Shown: positions 8,113 to 17,073 of the stretch, piece by piece
How positions within the stretch are numbered: position 1 is the stretch's first letter
How the letters are laid out: the number at the start of each line of letters is the position of its first letter
Origin: Nocardioides dokdonensis FR1436
Lineage (GTDB): Bacteria > Actinomycetota > Actinomycetes > Propionibacteriales > Nocardioidaceae
NCBI RefSeq assembly: GCF_001653335.1
Contig: NZ_CP015079.1
Location: 930,001-994,000 of the forward strand
DNA length: 64,000 bases
Reading direction: 5' to 3'
Notes under the pieces: model-generated
Told to the model about the DNA's origin: nothing
The model's database searches: none
What the model saw: the letters and a program-made list of their open reading frames with translations, nothing else
Position numbers and translations under genes: made by a program

Positions 8113-9359
8113 CCGGCGCTCCGCAGGACCTCGGACTTCCAGTCGTCCTCGATCCGGGCCAGGGTCGCGCTGTCGAGCTCGGGCAGCGCGTCGGCGGTGA
8201 GCTCCGCGGGGGTCAGCACCGAGGGGCCGGCGTCGACCGAGGCGAACTGCTCGGCGAGGGCGGGGTCCACGGTGTCGAGGTCGACGACCGGGAAGATGCC
8301 GGTCGCCTCGAAGAGCCCGAGCTGGACCTCGGGGTCCTGGAGCACGTCGGCCAGCACCATGGCGCCGGCCCGGTCCTCGGCGTTGGCGGGCACGCCGAGG
8401 AAGCTGACGTTGGAGATGTTGCCGACCGAGAGCACCGTCTCGCGGGTGGACCCGGGGAAGACGCCGTCCTCGACGAGGCTGCCGACCGCTCCGGGGCCGT
8501 AGGTGAGGAAGGCGCTGATCTCGCCGTCGGCGTACAGCTTCTCGACCTCCTCCTGGCTGACCGGGTAGGTCTCGCCGTCGCGCCAGAAGCTGCCCGAGGC
8601 GTCCAGCAGCCGGGTGAACGTCTCGTCGCGGGCCCGCTCGTAGTCCTCGTCGCTGAGCCCGCCGCCCTCGGCGGCGGCCCTCACGGCCTCGGCGCCGAGG
8701 GTGTCGTAGAGGAAGGTGCGCACCGCCATCGAGCCGGTGAAGTCCGGCGGGGCGGGGTAGGTGAAGCGACCGGGGTCGCTCGCCGACCAGGCCAGCAGCG
8801 ACTCGACGGAGGCGACGTCGGCCTCGTCGAGCACCGCGCTGTCGTAGACGAGCGCCGAGCTGGCCTGCTGCCAGGCGGCCTCGCAGCCCTCCACCGGGAC
8901 GCCGAAGTCGGTGGCCACGGCGGGGTCCTCGAGGTCGACGTACTGCGCGTTGGGCAGGTCGGCGGCCCAGCCGCAGGCCCAGAGGTCGGCCTGCACGCCG
9001 GTGGCGAAGTTCTCGCCGTTGACCCAGATCGCGTCGACCGAGCCGCCGGTGGTGCGCCCGGCCTGCTGCTCGCCGAGCACCTTGTTGACCGCCTCGGCGG
9101 TGTCGGTGATCTTGACCTGGTTGAGCGTGACCCCGAGGGCGGCCAGCCGGTCGGCGACCTCGCCGTTGACGAACTCGTTGAGCCGCTGGTCGCCGCCGTA
9201 CATGTACCAGTCGACGCTCTGGCCCTCGGCCTCGGCGAGGACGGCGTCCCAGTCGGAGGTGTCGACCGCGACCGCCTCGGCCCCCGGGTCGCTGCCGCAG
9301 GCGCTCGCGACCAGGGCGGTGGCGGCGAGCAGGGCTGTCACGCGGGCGGGGCGGTTCAC
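8109..9359 (-). CDS. YnjB-like ABC transporter substrate-binding lipoprotein, 416 aa
   Basis: Signal peptide with lipobox ASAC at about residue 21, so a lipid-anchored binding protein on the outer face of the membrane. The body has family-specific blocks of YnjB/COG4134 proteins: AGRTTGGSVDAIWVNGENF, then TYPAPPDFTGS. These match my memory of E. coli YnjB (GGSVDLLWVNGENF, TYPRPPDFTG). The GTG at 9359 overlaps the CDP-alcohol phosphatidyltransferase stop (GTGA). The substrate of YnjBCD systems is not established; the lipid-synthesis neighbour hints at a phospholipid-related ligand, but that is inference. Confidence 0.88.
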   Translation of the reverse strand: MNRPARVTALLAATALVASACGSDPGAEAVAVDTSDWDAVLAEAEGQSVDWYMYGGDQRLNEFVNGEVADRLAALGVTLNQVKITDTAEAVNKVLGEQQAGRTTGGSVDAIWVNGENFATGVQADLWACGWAADLPNAQYVDLEDPAVATDFGVPVEGCEAAWQQASSALVYDSAVLDEADVASVESLLAWSASDPGRFTYPAPPDFTGSMAVRTFLYDTLGAEAVRAAAEGGGLSDEDYERARDETFTRLLDASGSFWRDGETYPVSQEEVEKLYADGEISAFLTYGPGAVGSLVEDGVFPGSTRETVLSVGNISNVSFLGVPANAEDRAGAMVLADVLQDPEVQLGLFEATGIFPVVDLDTVDPALAEQFASVDAGPSVLTPAELTADALPELDSATLARIEDDWKSEVLRSAG

Positions 9360-10039
9360 GAGGTCTCCTCGGAGCGGGGGCGGTCGGGGGTGGTTCGGAG
9401 CGGGCCCTGAGGCCGGATGTCCTGCGGCCCGAGGTCCTGCCCGCGGGTGCCCAGGCGCTGGATCCCCAGGCCGACGCGCTGCAGCGCGGTCAGGGCGACC
9501 ATCGCGGCGAAGACCCAGGCCACCGTGGCGGCGTGCTCGGGGACCAGGCAGAACACCGCGTAGGCCACCACCGTCTCGGTGCCCTCGGCCAGACCGCCCA
9601 CGAAGAGGACCGAGCGTCCGTCGCCCCGGTCGCCGCGCTTCTCCAGCAGCGGGGAGAGGGTGAGGAACGCGGTGCCGGAGAGGTAGTAGGCCAGCAGCAG
9701 CACCGCGCAGGCGAGCCGCGCCTCGGGCACCGCCACGGCCACGGCCACCACGAAGCCGCCGTAGATGCTGAAGTCGGCGACCAGGTCGAGGTAGCCGCCG
9801 AGGTCGGTGGCGCCGTGGCGGCGCGCCAACGGGCCGTCCAGCCCGTCCAGGAGCCGGTTGGCCAGCCACAGCACCAGCGCGAGCCCCCAGTGGGAGGTGG
9901 CCACCGCGACGCAGGCGGCGACCCCGACCAGCCAGCCCACGCCGGTGACGGCCAGGGGCCGGACGCCGACCCGGTCCAGGCCGGCCGCGGCCGCGTCGAG
10001 ACCCGGTCCGAGAGCGCGGCGCACAGGGGCGTCGAGCAC
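9356..10039 (-). CDS. CDP-alcohol phosphatidyltransferase family protein (YnjF-like), 227 aa
   Basis: Integral membrane enzyme of the family that exchanges CMP on CDP-diacylglycerol or a CDP-alcohol for another alcohol. The full catalytic signature D-x2-D-G-x2-A-R-x7-G-x3-D-x3-D is present: D65, D68, G69, A72, R73, G81, D85, D89. About six membrane helices follow, then a polar C-terminal tail of ~30 residues. The GTG at 10039 is chosen because GAGGAGG lies 8 nt upstream. It is the first gene of a six-gene operon; E. coli ynjF, beside ynjBCD, belongs to the same family. The alcohol acceptor is unknown. Confidence 0.88.
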   Translation of the reverse strand: MLDAPVRRALGPGLDAAAAGLDRVGVRPLAVTGVGWLVGVAACVAVATSHWGLALVLWLANRLLDGLDGPLARRHGATDLGGYLDLVADFSIYGGFVVAVAVAVPEARLACAVLLLAYYLSGTAFLTLSPLLEKRGDRGDGRSVLFVGGLAEGTETVVAYAVFCLVPEHAATVAWVFAAMVALTALQRVGLGIQRLGTRGQDLGPQDIRPQGPLRTTPDRPRSEETS

Positions 10040-10232
10040 GGCGGGGTCCTCCTCCTCGGTGGGGGCAGCGGCAACGGTGCGGGGGTGGGGATCGGGGGGT
10101 TCTGCGCCGGTAACCCGCCGAGGCCGCCGGATGCATCCCGCACGCCACCCGGACCTCGCCGGGCCCAGCATGGCGCAGGGGCACGGCGACGCACACCCCT
10201 CCGGGTCTTGGCCGGTAGGACAGGGTGGAGCG

Positions 10233-11744
10233 GTGGTCGAGCAGCAGCACACCCCTCCCGGCGGTGGCCGCACCCCCGGCGGGGTCGCCGACCTCACACC
10301 GTGGCCGGTCGACGCCGGCCCGGACCCCCGACGCTGGCGGATCTTCGCGGTCTCGCTGGTGGTGGGGTTCATGGCGCTGCTCGACGTCACGATCGTCAAC
10401 GTCGCGATCCCCTCGATCCAGGCGGGCCTCGACACCACCACCGGCACCGTGCAGTGGGTGGTCTCCGGCTACGCCCTCACCTTCGGGCTGGTGCTGGTCA
10501 CCGGCGGACGCCTGGGCGACGCCTACGGCCGACGACGCCTGATGCTGGTCGGCCTGGCGCTCTTCGTGCTGACCAGTGCGGCGGTGGGGCTGGCCCCGAC
10601 CGCCGGACTGGTGATCCTCGCCCGGCTGCTGCAGGGGGCGGCGGCGGGGCTGCTCACGCCGCAGAACTCCGGACTGATCCAGGACCTCTTCAGCGGAGCC
10701 GAACGCGGTCGCGCCTTCGGCATCTTCGGGCTGGTGGTCTCGATCTCGGCGGCGCTCGGCCCGGTCCTGGGCGGCGCGATCATCAGCCTGGTCGGCGAGG
10801 AGTCGGGGTGGCGCTGGATCTTCCTGGTCAACATCCCGATCGGCCTGGCCGCACTGGTGGCCGTCGCACGCCTGGTGCCGCACTCCGTGCCCCGCACGCG
10901 CGGCGAGGCGCGACCGCGGCTCGACCCGGTCGGCTCGCTGCTCCTGGGCGGCGGGGTGCTGTGCCTGCTCTACCCGCTGGTCAGCGTCGAGGGTGGGCAG
11001 TACCTGTGGCTGGTGCTGCTCGGCGCCGCCCCGCCGCTCTTCGTCGCCTTCGTCCGCTGGGAGCGTCGCGTCGTACGCCGCGGGGGTGCGCCGCTGCTCG
11101 ACGTGACGCTGCTGCGGCGCACGCCCGGCTTCGCCAACGGCATCGCCGTCGGGACGCTCTACTTCACCGGCTTCACCGGGCTGGTGCTGGTGCTCTCGAT
11201 CCACCTGCAGACCGAGCTGGGCCTGGCGCCGTTCACCACCGGGTTGCTGCTGACCGGCTTCGCGGCCGGGTCCGCGGTCTCCGCACCGCTCGCGGGGCGC
11301 GTGGTGTCCTCGGTCGGACGGCCGCTGACCGTCGGCGCGCTGGTCACGATCATCACCGCCATCGCCGTGATGACGGTGCTGGTGCCGGGTCGCGAGGCCG
11401 GCACGCTGTGGATGGTGCTGCCGCCGCTGCTGTTCCTGGGCGGACTGGGTGGTGGCGCCGTGATCTCACCGAACTTCACCCTGACCCTCGCCGACGTGCC
11501 GACCCGGATGGGCGGCGCCGCCGGAGGCGCCCTGCAGACCGGCCAGCGCATCGGCTCGGCGATCGGCTCGGCGCTCGGCGTCACCGTCTACACGCTGGTG
11601 CTGGGCGCCATCGGGCCGGCCGCCGGGTTGCGGGCGACGTTCCTGACCGCGGCCACGATGCTCGCCCTCGCGCTGGTGGCGGCGGTGGTGGCGCTGCGGG
11701 CGGAGCGGGACGAGCGCGACGAGAGGGCCGCGCGCGGGGTGTGA
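10233..11744 (+). CDS. MFS transporter, DHA2 (14-helix drug exporter) family, 503 aa
   Basis: Proton-coupled multidrug efflux-type permease. Motif A is GGRLGDAYGRRR, motif D1 is FMALLDVTIVNVAIPSIQ, and the LGPVLGGAI motif C of antiporters is present, with 14 hydrophobic segments. The GTG at 10233 is the best start, with purine-rich AGGACAGGGTGGAG just upstream; the first ~35 residues are polar. It is divergent from the ynj-like operon, with ~190 nt between them. Substrate not predictable; a terminal charged tail (ERDERDERAARGV) is unremarkable. Confidence 0.9.
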   Translation: MVEQQHTPPGGGRTPGGVADLTPWPVDAGPDPRRWRIFAVSLVVGFMALLDVTIVNVAIPSIQAGLDTTTGTVQWVVSGYALTFGLVLVTGGRLGDAYGRRRLMLVGLALFVLTSAAVGLAPTAGLVILARLLQGAAAGLLTPQNSGLIQDLFSGAERGRAFGIFGLVVSISAALGPVLGGAIISLVGEESGWRWIFLVNIPIGLAALVAVARLVPHSVPRTRGEARPRLDPVGSLLLGGGVLCLLYPLVSVEGGQYLWLVLLGAAPPLFVAFVRWERRVVRRGGAPLLDVTLLRRTPGFANGIAVGTLYFTGFTGLVLVLSIHLQTELGLAPFTTGLLLTGFAAGSAVSAPLAGRVVSSVGRPLTVGALVTIITAIAVMTVLVPGREAGTLWMVLPPLLFLGGLGGGAVISPNFTLTLADVPTRMGGAAGGALQTGQRIGSAIGSALGVTVYTLVLGAIGPAAGLRATFLTAATMLALALVAAVVALRAERDERDERAARGV

Positions 11745-11783
11745 TCCCCGCGCCCGGCCCTCTGGTGGGACAGGTGTCTCAGG

Positions 11784-12479
11784 TCAGGCGCCGAGCTCCT
11801 CGAGCATCCGGCGCGCCAGCGGCCCGGAGGACGCCGGGTTCTGGCCGGTGAACAGGGAGCGGTCGACGACGATGTTCTCGCCCCACGCCTCGCCCTCCTG
11901 GAAGTCCGCGCCCAGCGCGACGAGGCGGTCCTGGAGCAGCCACGGCGCGCCGTCGGCGAGCCCGGCCTGGGTCTCCTCCTCGTTGGTGAAGCCGGTCATC
12001 TTGTAGCCCGAGAACGGCGAGCCGTCCGGGCCCTCGGTCGCCAGCAGCGCGGCGGGCGCGTGACAGACGATGCCGAGCGGCTTGCCCGACTCCAGCGTCT
12101 GCACCAGCAGGCGGGCCGAGTCGGCGTCGCCGGACAGGTCCTCCATCGGGCCGTGCCCGCCGGGGTAGAACACGGCGTCGTAGGCGGTGGGGTCGACGAG
12201 GTCGAGAGACTCGGGCGCGCGGAGCTGCTCGATGCCGTCGATGGCCTCACGCAGCGCGTCGGCGTTCTCCTGGCCACCGTTGGCCTCGGGGGCCAGGCTG
12301 CCCTCGTCGACGACCGGCTGCACACCGCCGGGGGTGGCCACGACGACCTGGTGCCCGGCCTCGGTGAAGGCGCGGTAGGGAGCGACGAGCTCCTCGGCCC
12401 AGTAGCCGGTGGGGTGCTGGGTGCCGTCCTTGAGGGTCCAGGCGCGGGCGCCGGTGACGACGAAGAGGATCTTGCTCAT
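11784..12479 (-). CDS. DJ-1/PfpI superfamily protein (Hsp31/YajL-like class I amidotransferase fold), 231 aa
   Basis: The nucleophile Cys lies in GIVCHAPAALL and the acidic partner in GYWAEELVAPY near residue 30, with the PGGHGPMEDL loop of the Hsp31-like branch. Members are described as glyoxalase III, deglycase or chaperone; which applies here is not shown. The ATG at 12479 has AAGGAG 9 nt upstream. It appears to be a single-gene unit between the convergent MFS gene and the sigma operon. Confidence 0.9.
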   Translation of the reverse strand: MSKILFVVTGARAWTLKDGTQHPTGYWAEELVAPYRAFTEAGHQVVVATPGGVQPVVDEGSLAPEANGGQENADALREAIDGIEQLRAPESLDLVDPTAYDAVFYPGGHGPMEDLSGDADSARLLVQTLESGKPLGIVCHAPAALLATEGPDGSPFSGYKMTGFTNEEETQAGLADGAPWLLQDRLVALGADFQEGEAWGENIVVDRSLFTGQNPASSGPLARRMLEELGA

Positions 12480-12573
12480 GGGGATTGCTCCTTCGATCAG
12501 CTGAAGTTGCGTACCCCGTCCCAACCCCGCCCCCGGCCGGCCCATTCCGACCGCAGGGGTGAGACCCGGACCC

Positions 12574-13653
12574 TCAGGGACGCTGCGAGCAGCCCAGCCC
12601 GCCGGAGTAGCGGGGCGGGACCTCTCCCCGCGCGGCGGTGCGGGCGTACTGGAAGACCACCTCGGGGTACGCACCCTGCCGGTTGACCTCGCCGCGCAGC
12701 AGGGGCCAGTCCCTCGCGGTGGCCAGCACCGCCGAGGCGCGCTCGACTCGTCGCGGGTCGCCTTCCTGCAGGGCCTCGTCCAGCTCGTCGAGCCACTGGC
12801 AGGTGATGCTGCCGGCCACGTCGACGGCCAGCCCGTAGGGCGAGTTCTCCTGCGAGTCGATGGTCGGCCTCCCGCTCGGCGACACCGGCAGGTCAGGGCC
12901 CACGGCGGCCGCGATCCCGTCGAGCATCTCCTCGATCCGGGCGGTCCGCTCCTCGGTGGTGACGTAGTCGTCGGGCAGGGCTCGCTCGAAGACGGCCTCG
13001 CTGACCAGCCGCAGCCGGCCGAGGAGCTCTCGGTAGTCGGCCTCGCCCATCCCGGCGGCACGGACCTCGAGCCACCGACCGCCCTCGACCTCGCGGATGA
13101 CCGTGTGGTCGTCGCCGGAGTAGGACCACAGCTGCGCGCCGAGGCCGAGGACCTCGATCGGCTCGCCCGCTGCCGGCGGGTCGACGATGCGCCGGCGGTC
13201 CTCGACGTAAGAGGCGTAGGTGGCGGCGGGGTACCAGCTGATCTCCAGCGAACGGCCTCCCGCCGCCTCGTAGGCGATGCTGCCCCCGGGGTCGGCGCGG
13301 CCCACGTGGGACACCTCCCAGCCGGCCTCGTCGAGGAGCACCAGGCCCCCCTGCCCCTCCTCCTGCGCCCGGGTGCTCGCCGGGCCGGGGTCCGACGACG
13401 GGTCGCCGGGACCGGCCGACCACCAGGCCACCGCGCCGGCGAGCACCGCGACGGCCGCCGCGGCGGCGAGCGGCGCCGCCCAGCGGGGCCGCTGCGGCTG
13501 CAGCGTGGCGGGCGTGAGGGGTGCCTGTGCTCCACCCAGGGCGATGATCTCCTCGAGGAGGTCGGCTCGTCCCGCACGGACCGGGAGGTCGGCGACCGCC
13601 CGGTCGCTGATCGGTCGCTCGCAGGTCGGCTGGTGCTGTCCGGTGCTGCTCAT
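12574..13653 (-). CDS. Membrane-anchored protein cotranscribed with ECF sigma factor (putative anti-sigma, CU044_5270-like), 359 aa
   Basis: Cytoplasmic N-terminus of ~50 residues, one transmembrane helix (WAAPLAAAAAVAVLAGAVAWW, about residues 57-77) and a ~280-residue extracytoplasmic domain with no catalytic motif I recognise. The architecture and position suggest a membrane anti-sigma or signal sensor. No H-x3-C-x2-C zinc motif is present. The ATG at 13653 overlaps the sigma stop (ATGA), so the two are translationally coupled. The regulatory role is inferred from context. Confidence 0.7.
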   Translation of the reverse strand: MSSTGQHQPTCERPISDRAVADLPVRAGRADLLEEIIALGGAQAPLTPATLQPQRPRWAAPLAAAAAVAVLAGAVAWWSAGPGDPSSDPGPASTRAQEEGQGGLVLLDEAGWEVSHVGRADPGGSIAYEAAGGRSLEISWYPAATYASYVEDRRRIVDPPAAGEPIEVLGLGAQLWSYSGDDHTVIREVEGGRWLEVRAAGMGEADYRELLGRLRLVSEAVFERALPDDYVTTEERTARIEEMLDGIAAAVGPDLPVSPSGRPTIDSQENSPYGLAVDVAGSITCQWLDELDEALQEGDPRRVERASAVLATARDWPLLRGEVNRQGAYPEVVFQYARTAARGEVPPRYSGGLGCSQRP

Positions 13654-14234
13654 CGGCTCTGCTCCTCGCGGACGAAGTGGGGGTTGCTGCCAGGGAGATG
13701 TCCGGCCGGGCTGGACGCGCTGCCGTCGGGCGCAGCGGCACCGAGGAGGGCGCGCAGCCGGGCTCGGGCGCGGGAGAGCCGGGGACGCACCACGACCGTG
13801 GTCACCCCCAGCACGTCGGCGATCTCGCGGGGTTCCAGCCCCTCCCACAGGTGCAGGCGCAGCACCTCCTGGTCACGCCCGGAGAGCCGGCCCATCGCCG
13901 CGCTCACGTCGGCGCGCACCACGACGTGCTCGCTGCCGTCCGGCTCCCAGCCACGGAGGTCCTCACGCAGCCGGCGCCCCAGCGCCGAGCGCCGCCCGTC
14001 CCCGCGGCGCTGGTTGGCCAGCACCCGCCGCGCGACCCCGTAGAGCCACGGCCGGGCGTCGGGCGGGCCCGGCAGGTGTGCGCGACGACGCCACGCCACC
14101 AGGAACGTCTCGGCGGCCACGTCGGCGGCATCCTCCGCGCGGTCGACGCGGCGCAGCGCGAACCCGAGCACGGCGTCGAAGTGGTCCGCGTACAGCGCCC
14201 GGAAGTGGGCCTCGTGGTCGAGGGTGTCGCTCAT
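13650..14234 (-). CDS. ECF RNA polymerase sigma factor, 194 aa
   Basis: Region 2 motif (FDAVLGFALRRVDRAEDAADVAAETFLVAWRR, in part AEDAADVAAETFLVAWRR) and region 4 helix-turn-helix (GLEPREIADVLGVTTVVVRPRLSRARARL). The 'AETFLVAWRR' form is common in actinobacterial ECF families encoded beside a single-pass membrane protein. The ATG at 14234 starts right before conserved residues. It precedes the membrane protein at 12574-13653 in one operon. Stimulus unknown. Confidence 0.9.
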   Translation of the reverse strand: MSDTLDHEAHFRALYADHFDAVLGFALRRVDRAEDAADVAAETFLVAWRRRAHLPGPPDARPWLYGVARRVLANQRRGDGRRSALGRRLREDLRGWEPDGSEHVVVRADVSAAMGRLSGRDQEVLRLHLWEGLEPREIADVLGVTTVVVRPRLSRARARLRALLGAAAPDGSASSPAGHLPGSNPHFVREEQSR

Positions 14235-14278
14235 GCCTGACTCATGTCCGGCCCGACCACGATCGTTGCAGCCTCAGG

Positions 14279-15709
14279 TCACAGGATCGCGCCGGGCTCG
14301 TACGCCGCCGCGGCCGGGTGCTGCTCGGCGAGCGCGGCCACACGGCGTACGACGGCCTGGGTCTGGGCGACCGCGGCACCGGTGAAGGCGATCGGCTCGG
14401 CGACCAGGCCGGCGAGCTGCTCCTCGGTGAGGCCGAGGCGCTCGTCGGCGGCGAGCTTGGCGAAGACGTCGTTCTCGGCCTGGCCCTGGCGCATCGCCAG
14501 CGCCGTGCCGACCGCCGCCTCCTTGATGGCCTCGTGGGCGCTCTCGCGGCCCACGCCGTTGCGCACCGCGGCCATCAGCACCTTGGTGGTGGCCAGGAAG
14601 GGCAGGTAGCGGTCCAGCTCGCGCTGGATGACCGCGGGGAAGGCGCCGAACTCGTCGAGCACGGTGAGGAAGGTCTGGAAGAGCCCGTCGACGGCGAAGA
14701 ACGCGTCGGGCAGCGCGACCCGGCGCACCACCGAGCAGGACACGTCGCCCTCGTTCCACTGGTCTCCGGCGAGCTCGCCGACCATGGACAGGTAGCCGCG
14801 GGTGACCACGGCGAGACCGTTGACCCGCTCGCAGGAGCGGGTGTTCATCTTGTGCGGCATCGCCGAGGAGCCGACCTGGCCCTCCTTGAACCCCTCGGTG
14901 ACGATCTCGTTGCCGGCCATCAGCCGGATCGTGGTCGCGAGGTTGGAGGGCCCGGCGGTGAGCTGGACGAGCGCGGAGAGGACGTCGAAGTCGAGGCTGC
15001 GCGGGTAGACCTGGCCGACGCTGGTCAGCACCCGCTCGAAGCCGAGGTGGGCCGCGACCCGCTGCTCGAGGTCGACCAGCCTGGACTCATCGCCGTCGAG
15101 CAGGTCGAGCATGTCCTGCGCGGTGCCCATCGGACCCTTGATGCCACGCAGCGGGTAGCGGCCGAGCAGGTCCTCGACCCGCTCCAGGCTGATCAGCATC
15201 TCGTCGGCCACCGTGGCGAAGCGCTTGCCCAGCGTGGTCGCCTGCGCGGCGACGTTGTGGGACCGACCCGCCATCACGGTGGTCTCGTGCTCGGCGGCCA
15301 GGCGACCGAGCCGGGTCAGCGTCGCCACGGCGCGGTCACGGAGCAGCTCGAGGGACTGCTTGACCTGCAGCTGCTCGACGTTCTCGGTCAGGTCGCGGCT
15401 CGTCATGCCCTTGTGGATGTGCTCGTGCCCCGCCAGCGCGGAGAACTCCTCGATGCGCGCCTTCACGTCGTGGCGGGTGATCCGCTCCCGCGCGGCGATC
15501 GAGGCCAGGTCGACGCCCTCGACGCCCCGGGCCACGACCTGCTCGTAGGCCTCGACCACGCCGTCGGGCACGGTGATGCCGAGGTCGCGCTGGGCCTTGA
15601 GCACCGCCACCCACAGCTCGCGCTCGAGCACGATCTTGTGCTCGGGCGACCAGATCTGGGCCAGGTCGGCGGCGGCGTAGCGGGTGGCAAGGACGTTCGG
15701 GACGGTCAC
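14279..15709 (-). CDS. purB: Adenylosuccinate lyase, 476 aa
   Basis: Fumarase/aspartase-superfamily enzyme that splits SAICAR and adenylosuccinate, releasing fumarate in purine synthesis. It has the superfamily signature GSSAMPHKMN, the TSRDLTENVEQLQ region and AGRSHNVAAQATTLGKR. The length matches the actinobacterial form. The GTG at 15709 gives the conserved N-terminus VTVPNVLATRYA. Last gene of a purA-purD-purB run, 63 nt after purD. Confidence 0.97.
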   Translation of the reverse strand: MTVPNVLATRYAAADLAQIWSPEHKIVLERELWVAVLKAQRDLGITVPDGVVEAYEQVVARGVEGVDLASIAARERITRHDVKARIEEFSALAGHEHIHKGMTSRDLTENVEQLQVKQSLELLRDRAVATLTRLGRLAAEHETTVMAGRSHNVAAQATTLGKRFATVADEMLISLERVEDLLGRYPLRGIKGPMGTAQDMLDLLDGDESRLVDLEQRVAAHLGFERVLTSVGQVYPRSLDFDVLSALVQLTAGPSNLATTIRLMAGNEIVTEGFKEGQVGSSAMPHKMNTRSCERVNGLAVVTRGYLSMVGELAGDQWNEGDVSCSVVRRVALPDAFFAVDGLFQTFLTVLDEFGAFPAVIQRELDRYLPFLATTKVLMAAVRNGVGRESAHEAIKEAAVGTALAMRQGQAENDVFAKLAADERLGLTEEQLAGLVAEPIAFTGAAVAQTQAVVRRVAALAEQHPAAAAYEPGAIL

Positions 15710-15772
15710 GCCCCCATTCTCACCGATGCTGCCTGGCGGCACTCACTCGCCATCGACGGCGGACCGCGGAGC

Positions 15773-17059
15773 TCAGGCTTCGTCGGCGGCCCGGGCCGCG
15801 ATGTCGGTGCGGTGCTGCGCGCCGTCGAAGGAGATCTCCGCGACGCCCTCGTACGCCGCTGCGCGGGCCTCGGCGAGCGAGTCGCCGCTGCCGACCACGG
15901 CGAGCACCCGGCCGCCGGCGGTGACGACGTCGCCGTCGCGCACCGCGGTCCCGGCGTGGATGACGTGCACGTCGCGCAGCGCCTCGGCGGCCTCGAGGCC
16001 GGTGATGACGTCACCGCTGGAGGAGGTCTCGGGGTAGCCGGCGCTGGCCAGCACCACGCCGACGGCCGCGCCCGGGCGCCACGCCGGGGCCGGGACGTCG
16101 GCCAGCGTCCCGGTGGCCGACCCGAGCAGCAGCGGGGAGAGCGGCGAGTCGAGCAGGGCCAGCAGCGGCTGGGTCTCGGGGTCGCCGAAGCGGGCGTTGA
16201 ACTCCACCACCCGCAGGCCGCGCGAGGTCAGCGCCAGGCCGGCGTACAGCAGGCCGGTGAAGGGGGTGCCGCGGCGGGCCATCTCCTCGACGGTGGGGCG
16301 CAGCACGGTGGCGAGCACCTCGTCGACCAGGCCCTCCGGGGCCCAGGGCAGCGGGGTGTAGGCACCCATCCCGCCGGTGTTGGGACCCTCGTCACCGTCG
16401 CGGATCCGCTTGAAGTCCTGGGCCGGCTGCATCGGGTGCACGACGGGACCGTGCGTCTCGTCCCAGCCGCAGATCGCGAAGAGCGACACCTCGGGCCCGT
16501 CGAGGTACTCCTCGATCAGGACCCGCTCGCAGCCCGCGGCGTGGGCCACGGCCTCGTCGCGGTCCTCGGTCACCACGACGCCCTTGCCGGCGGCGAGACC
16601 GTCGTCCTTCACGACGTACGGCGCGCCGTGCAGGTCGAGCGCCGCGGCGACCTCGTCGGCGGTGCGGCAGCTGGTGGCGGCAGCGGTCGGCACGCCGGCG
16701 GCGGCCATCACGTCCTTGGCGAACGCCTTGGAGCCCTCGATCCGGGCGGCGGCGGCCGACGGTCCGAAGACCGCGATCCCGCGCCCGCGCACCACGTCGG
16801 CGACCCCGGCCACCAGGGGCGCCTCGGGGCCCACGACGACGAGGTCGGCGCCGAGGCGCTGGGCGAGGTCGGCGACCGCGGCACCGTCCATCGGGTCGAC
16901 GTCGTGCAGCGCGGCGACCGCGGCGGTGCCGGGGTTGCCCGGCGCGCAGTGCACCGCGGCGACCCCCGCGTCGTGGGCCAGCGCCCGCGACAGCGCGTGC
17001 TCACGCCCACCGGTGCCGATGACGAGAACGGTCAGGGGGCCGTGCGGCGGGGTGCTCAC
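15773..17059 (-). CDS. purD: Phosphoribosylamine-glycine ligase (GAR synthetase), 428 aa
   Basis: ATP-grasp enzyme that joins glycine to phosphoribosylamine, step 2 of purine synthesis. N-terminal VLVIGTGGREHALSRAL, ATP-grasp segment GSKAFAKDVMAAAGVPTA, and the catalytic block TGGMGAYTPLP...VVEFNARFGDPETQ. Usual length. The GTG at 17059 places the nucleotide loop close to the N-terminus. It starts 14 nt after purA ends, so the two are surely cotranscribed. Confidence 0.97.
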   Translation of the reverse strand: MSTPPHGPLTVLVIGTGGREHALSRALAHDAGVAAVHCAPGNPGTAAVAALHDVDPMDGAAVADLAQRLGADLVVVGPEAPLVAGVADVVRGRGIAVFGPSAAAARIEGSKAFAKDVMAAAGVPTAAATSCRTADEVAAALDLHGAPYVVKDDGLAAGKGVVVTEDRDEAVAHAAGCERVLIEEYLDGPEVSLFAICGWDETHGPVVHPMQPAQDFKRIRDGDEGPNTGGMGAYTPLPWAPEGLVDEVLATVLRPTVEEMARRGTPFTGLLYAGLALTSRGLRVVEFNARFGDPETQPLLALLDSPLSPLLLGSATGTLADVPAPAWRPGAAVGVVLASAGYPETSSSGDVITGLEAAEALRDVHVIHAGTAVRDGDVVTAGGRVLAVVGSGDSLAEARAAAYEGVAEISFDGAQHRTDIAARAADEA

Positions 17060-17073
17060 GGGTGCTGATGTTC

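Noticed and set aside
10040-10232. Riboswitch or small RNA before the ynj-like operon or MFS gene
   Set aside because: GC-rich with minor inverted repeats only; no known aptamer core is recognisable by eye.
8109-11204. Very long (over 1000 residue) minus-strand open frame
   Set aside because: Only its last 416 residues are the binding lipoprotein. The upstream part runs antisense to the MFS gene and through the phosphatidyltransferase in another frame.
13277-17068. 1263-residue plus-strand open frame across the sigma, purB and purD genes
   Set aside because: Antisense shadow of well-identified purine genes; composition is His/Gly/Val-rich without domains.
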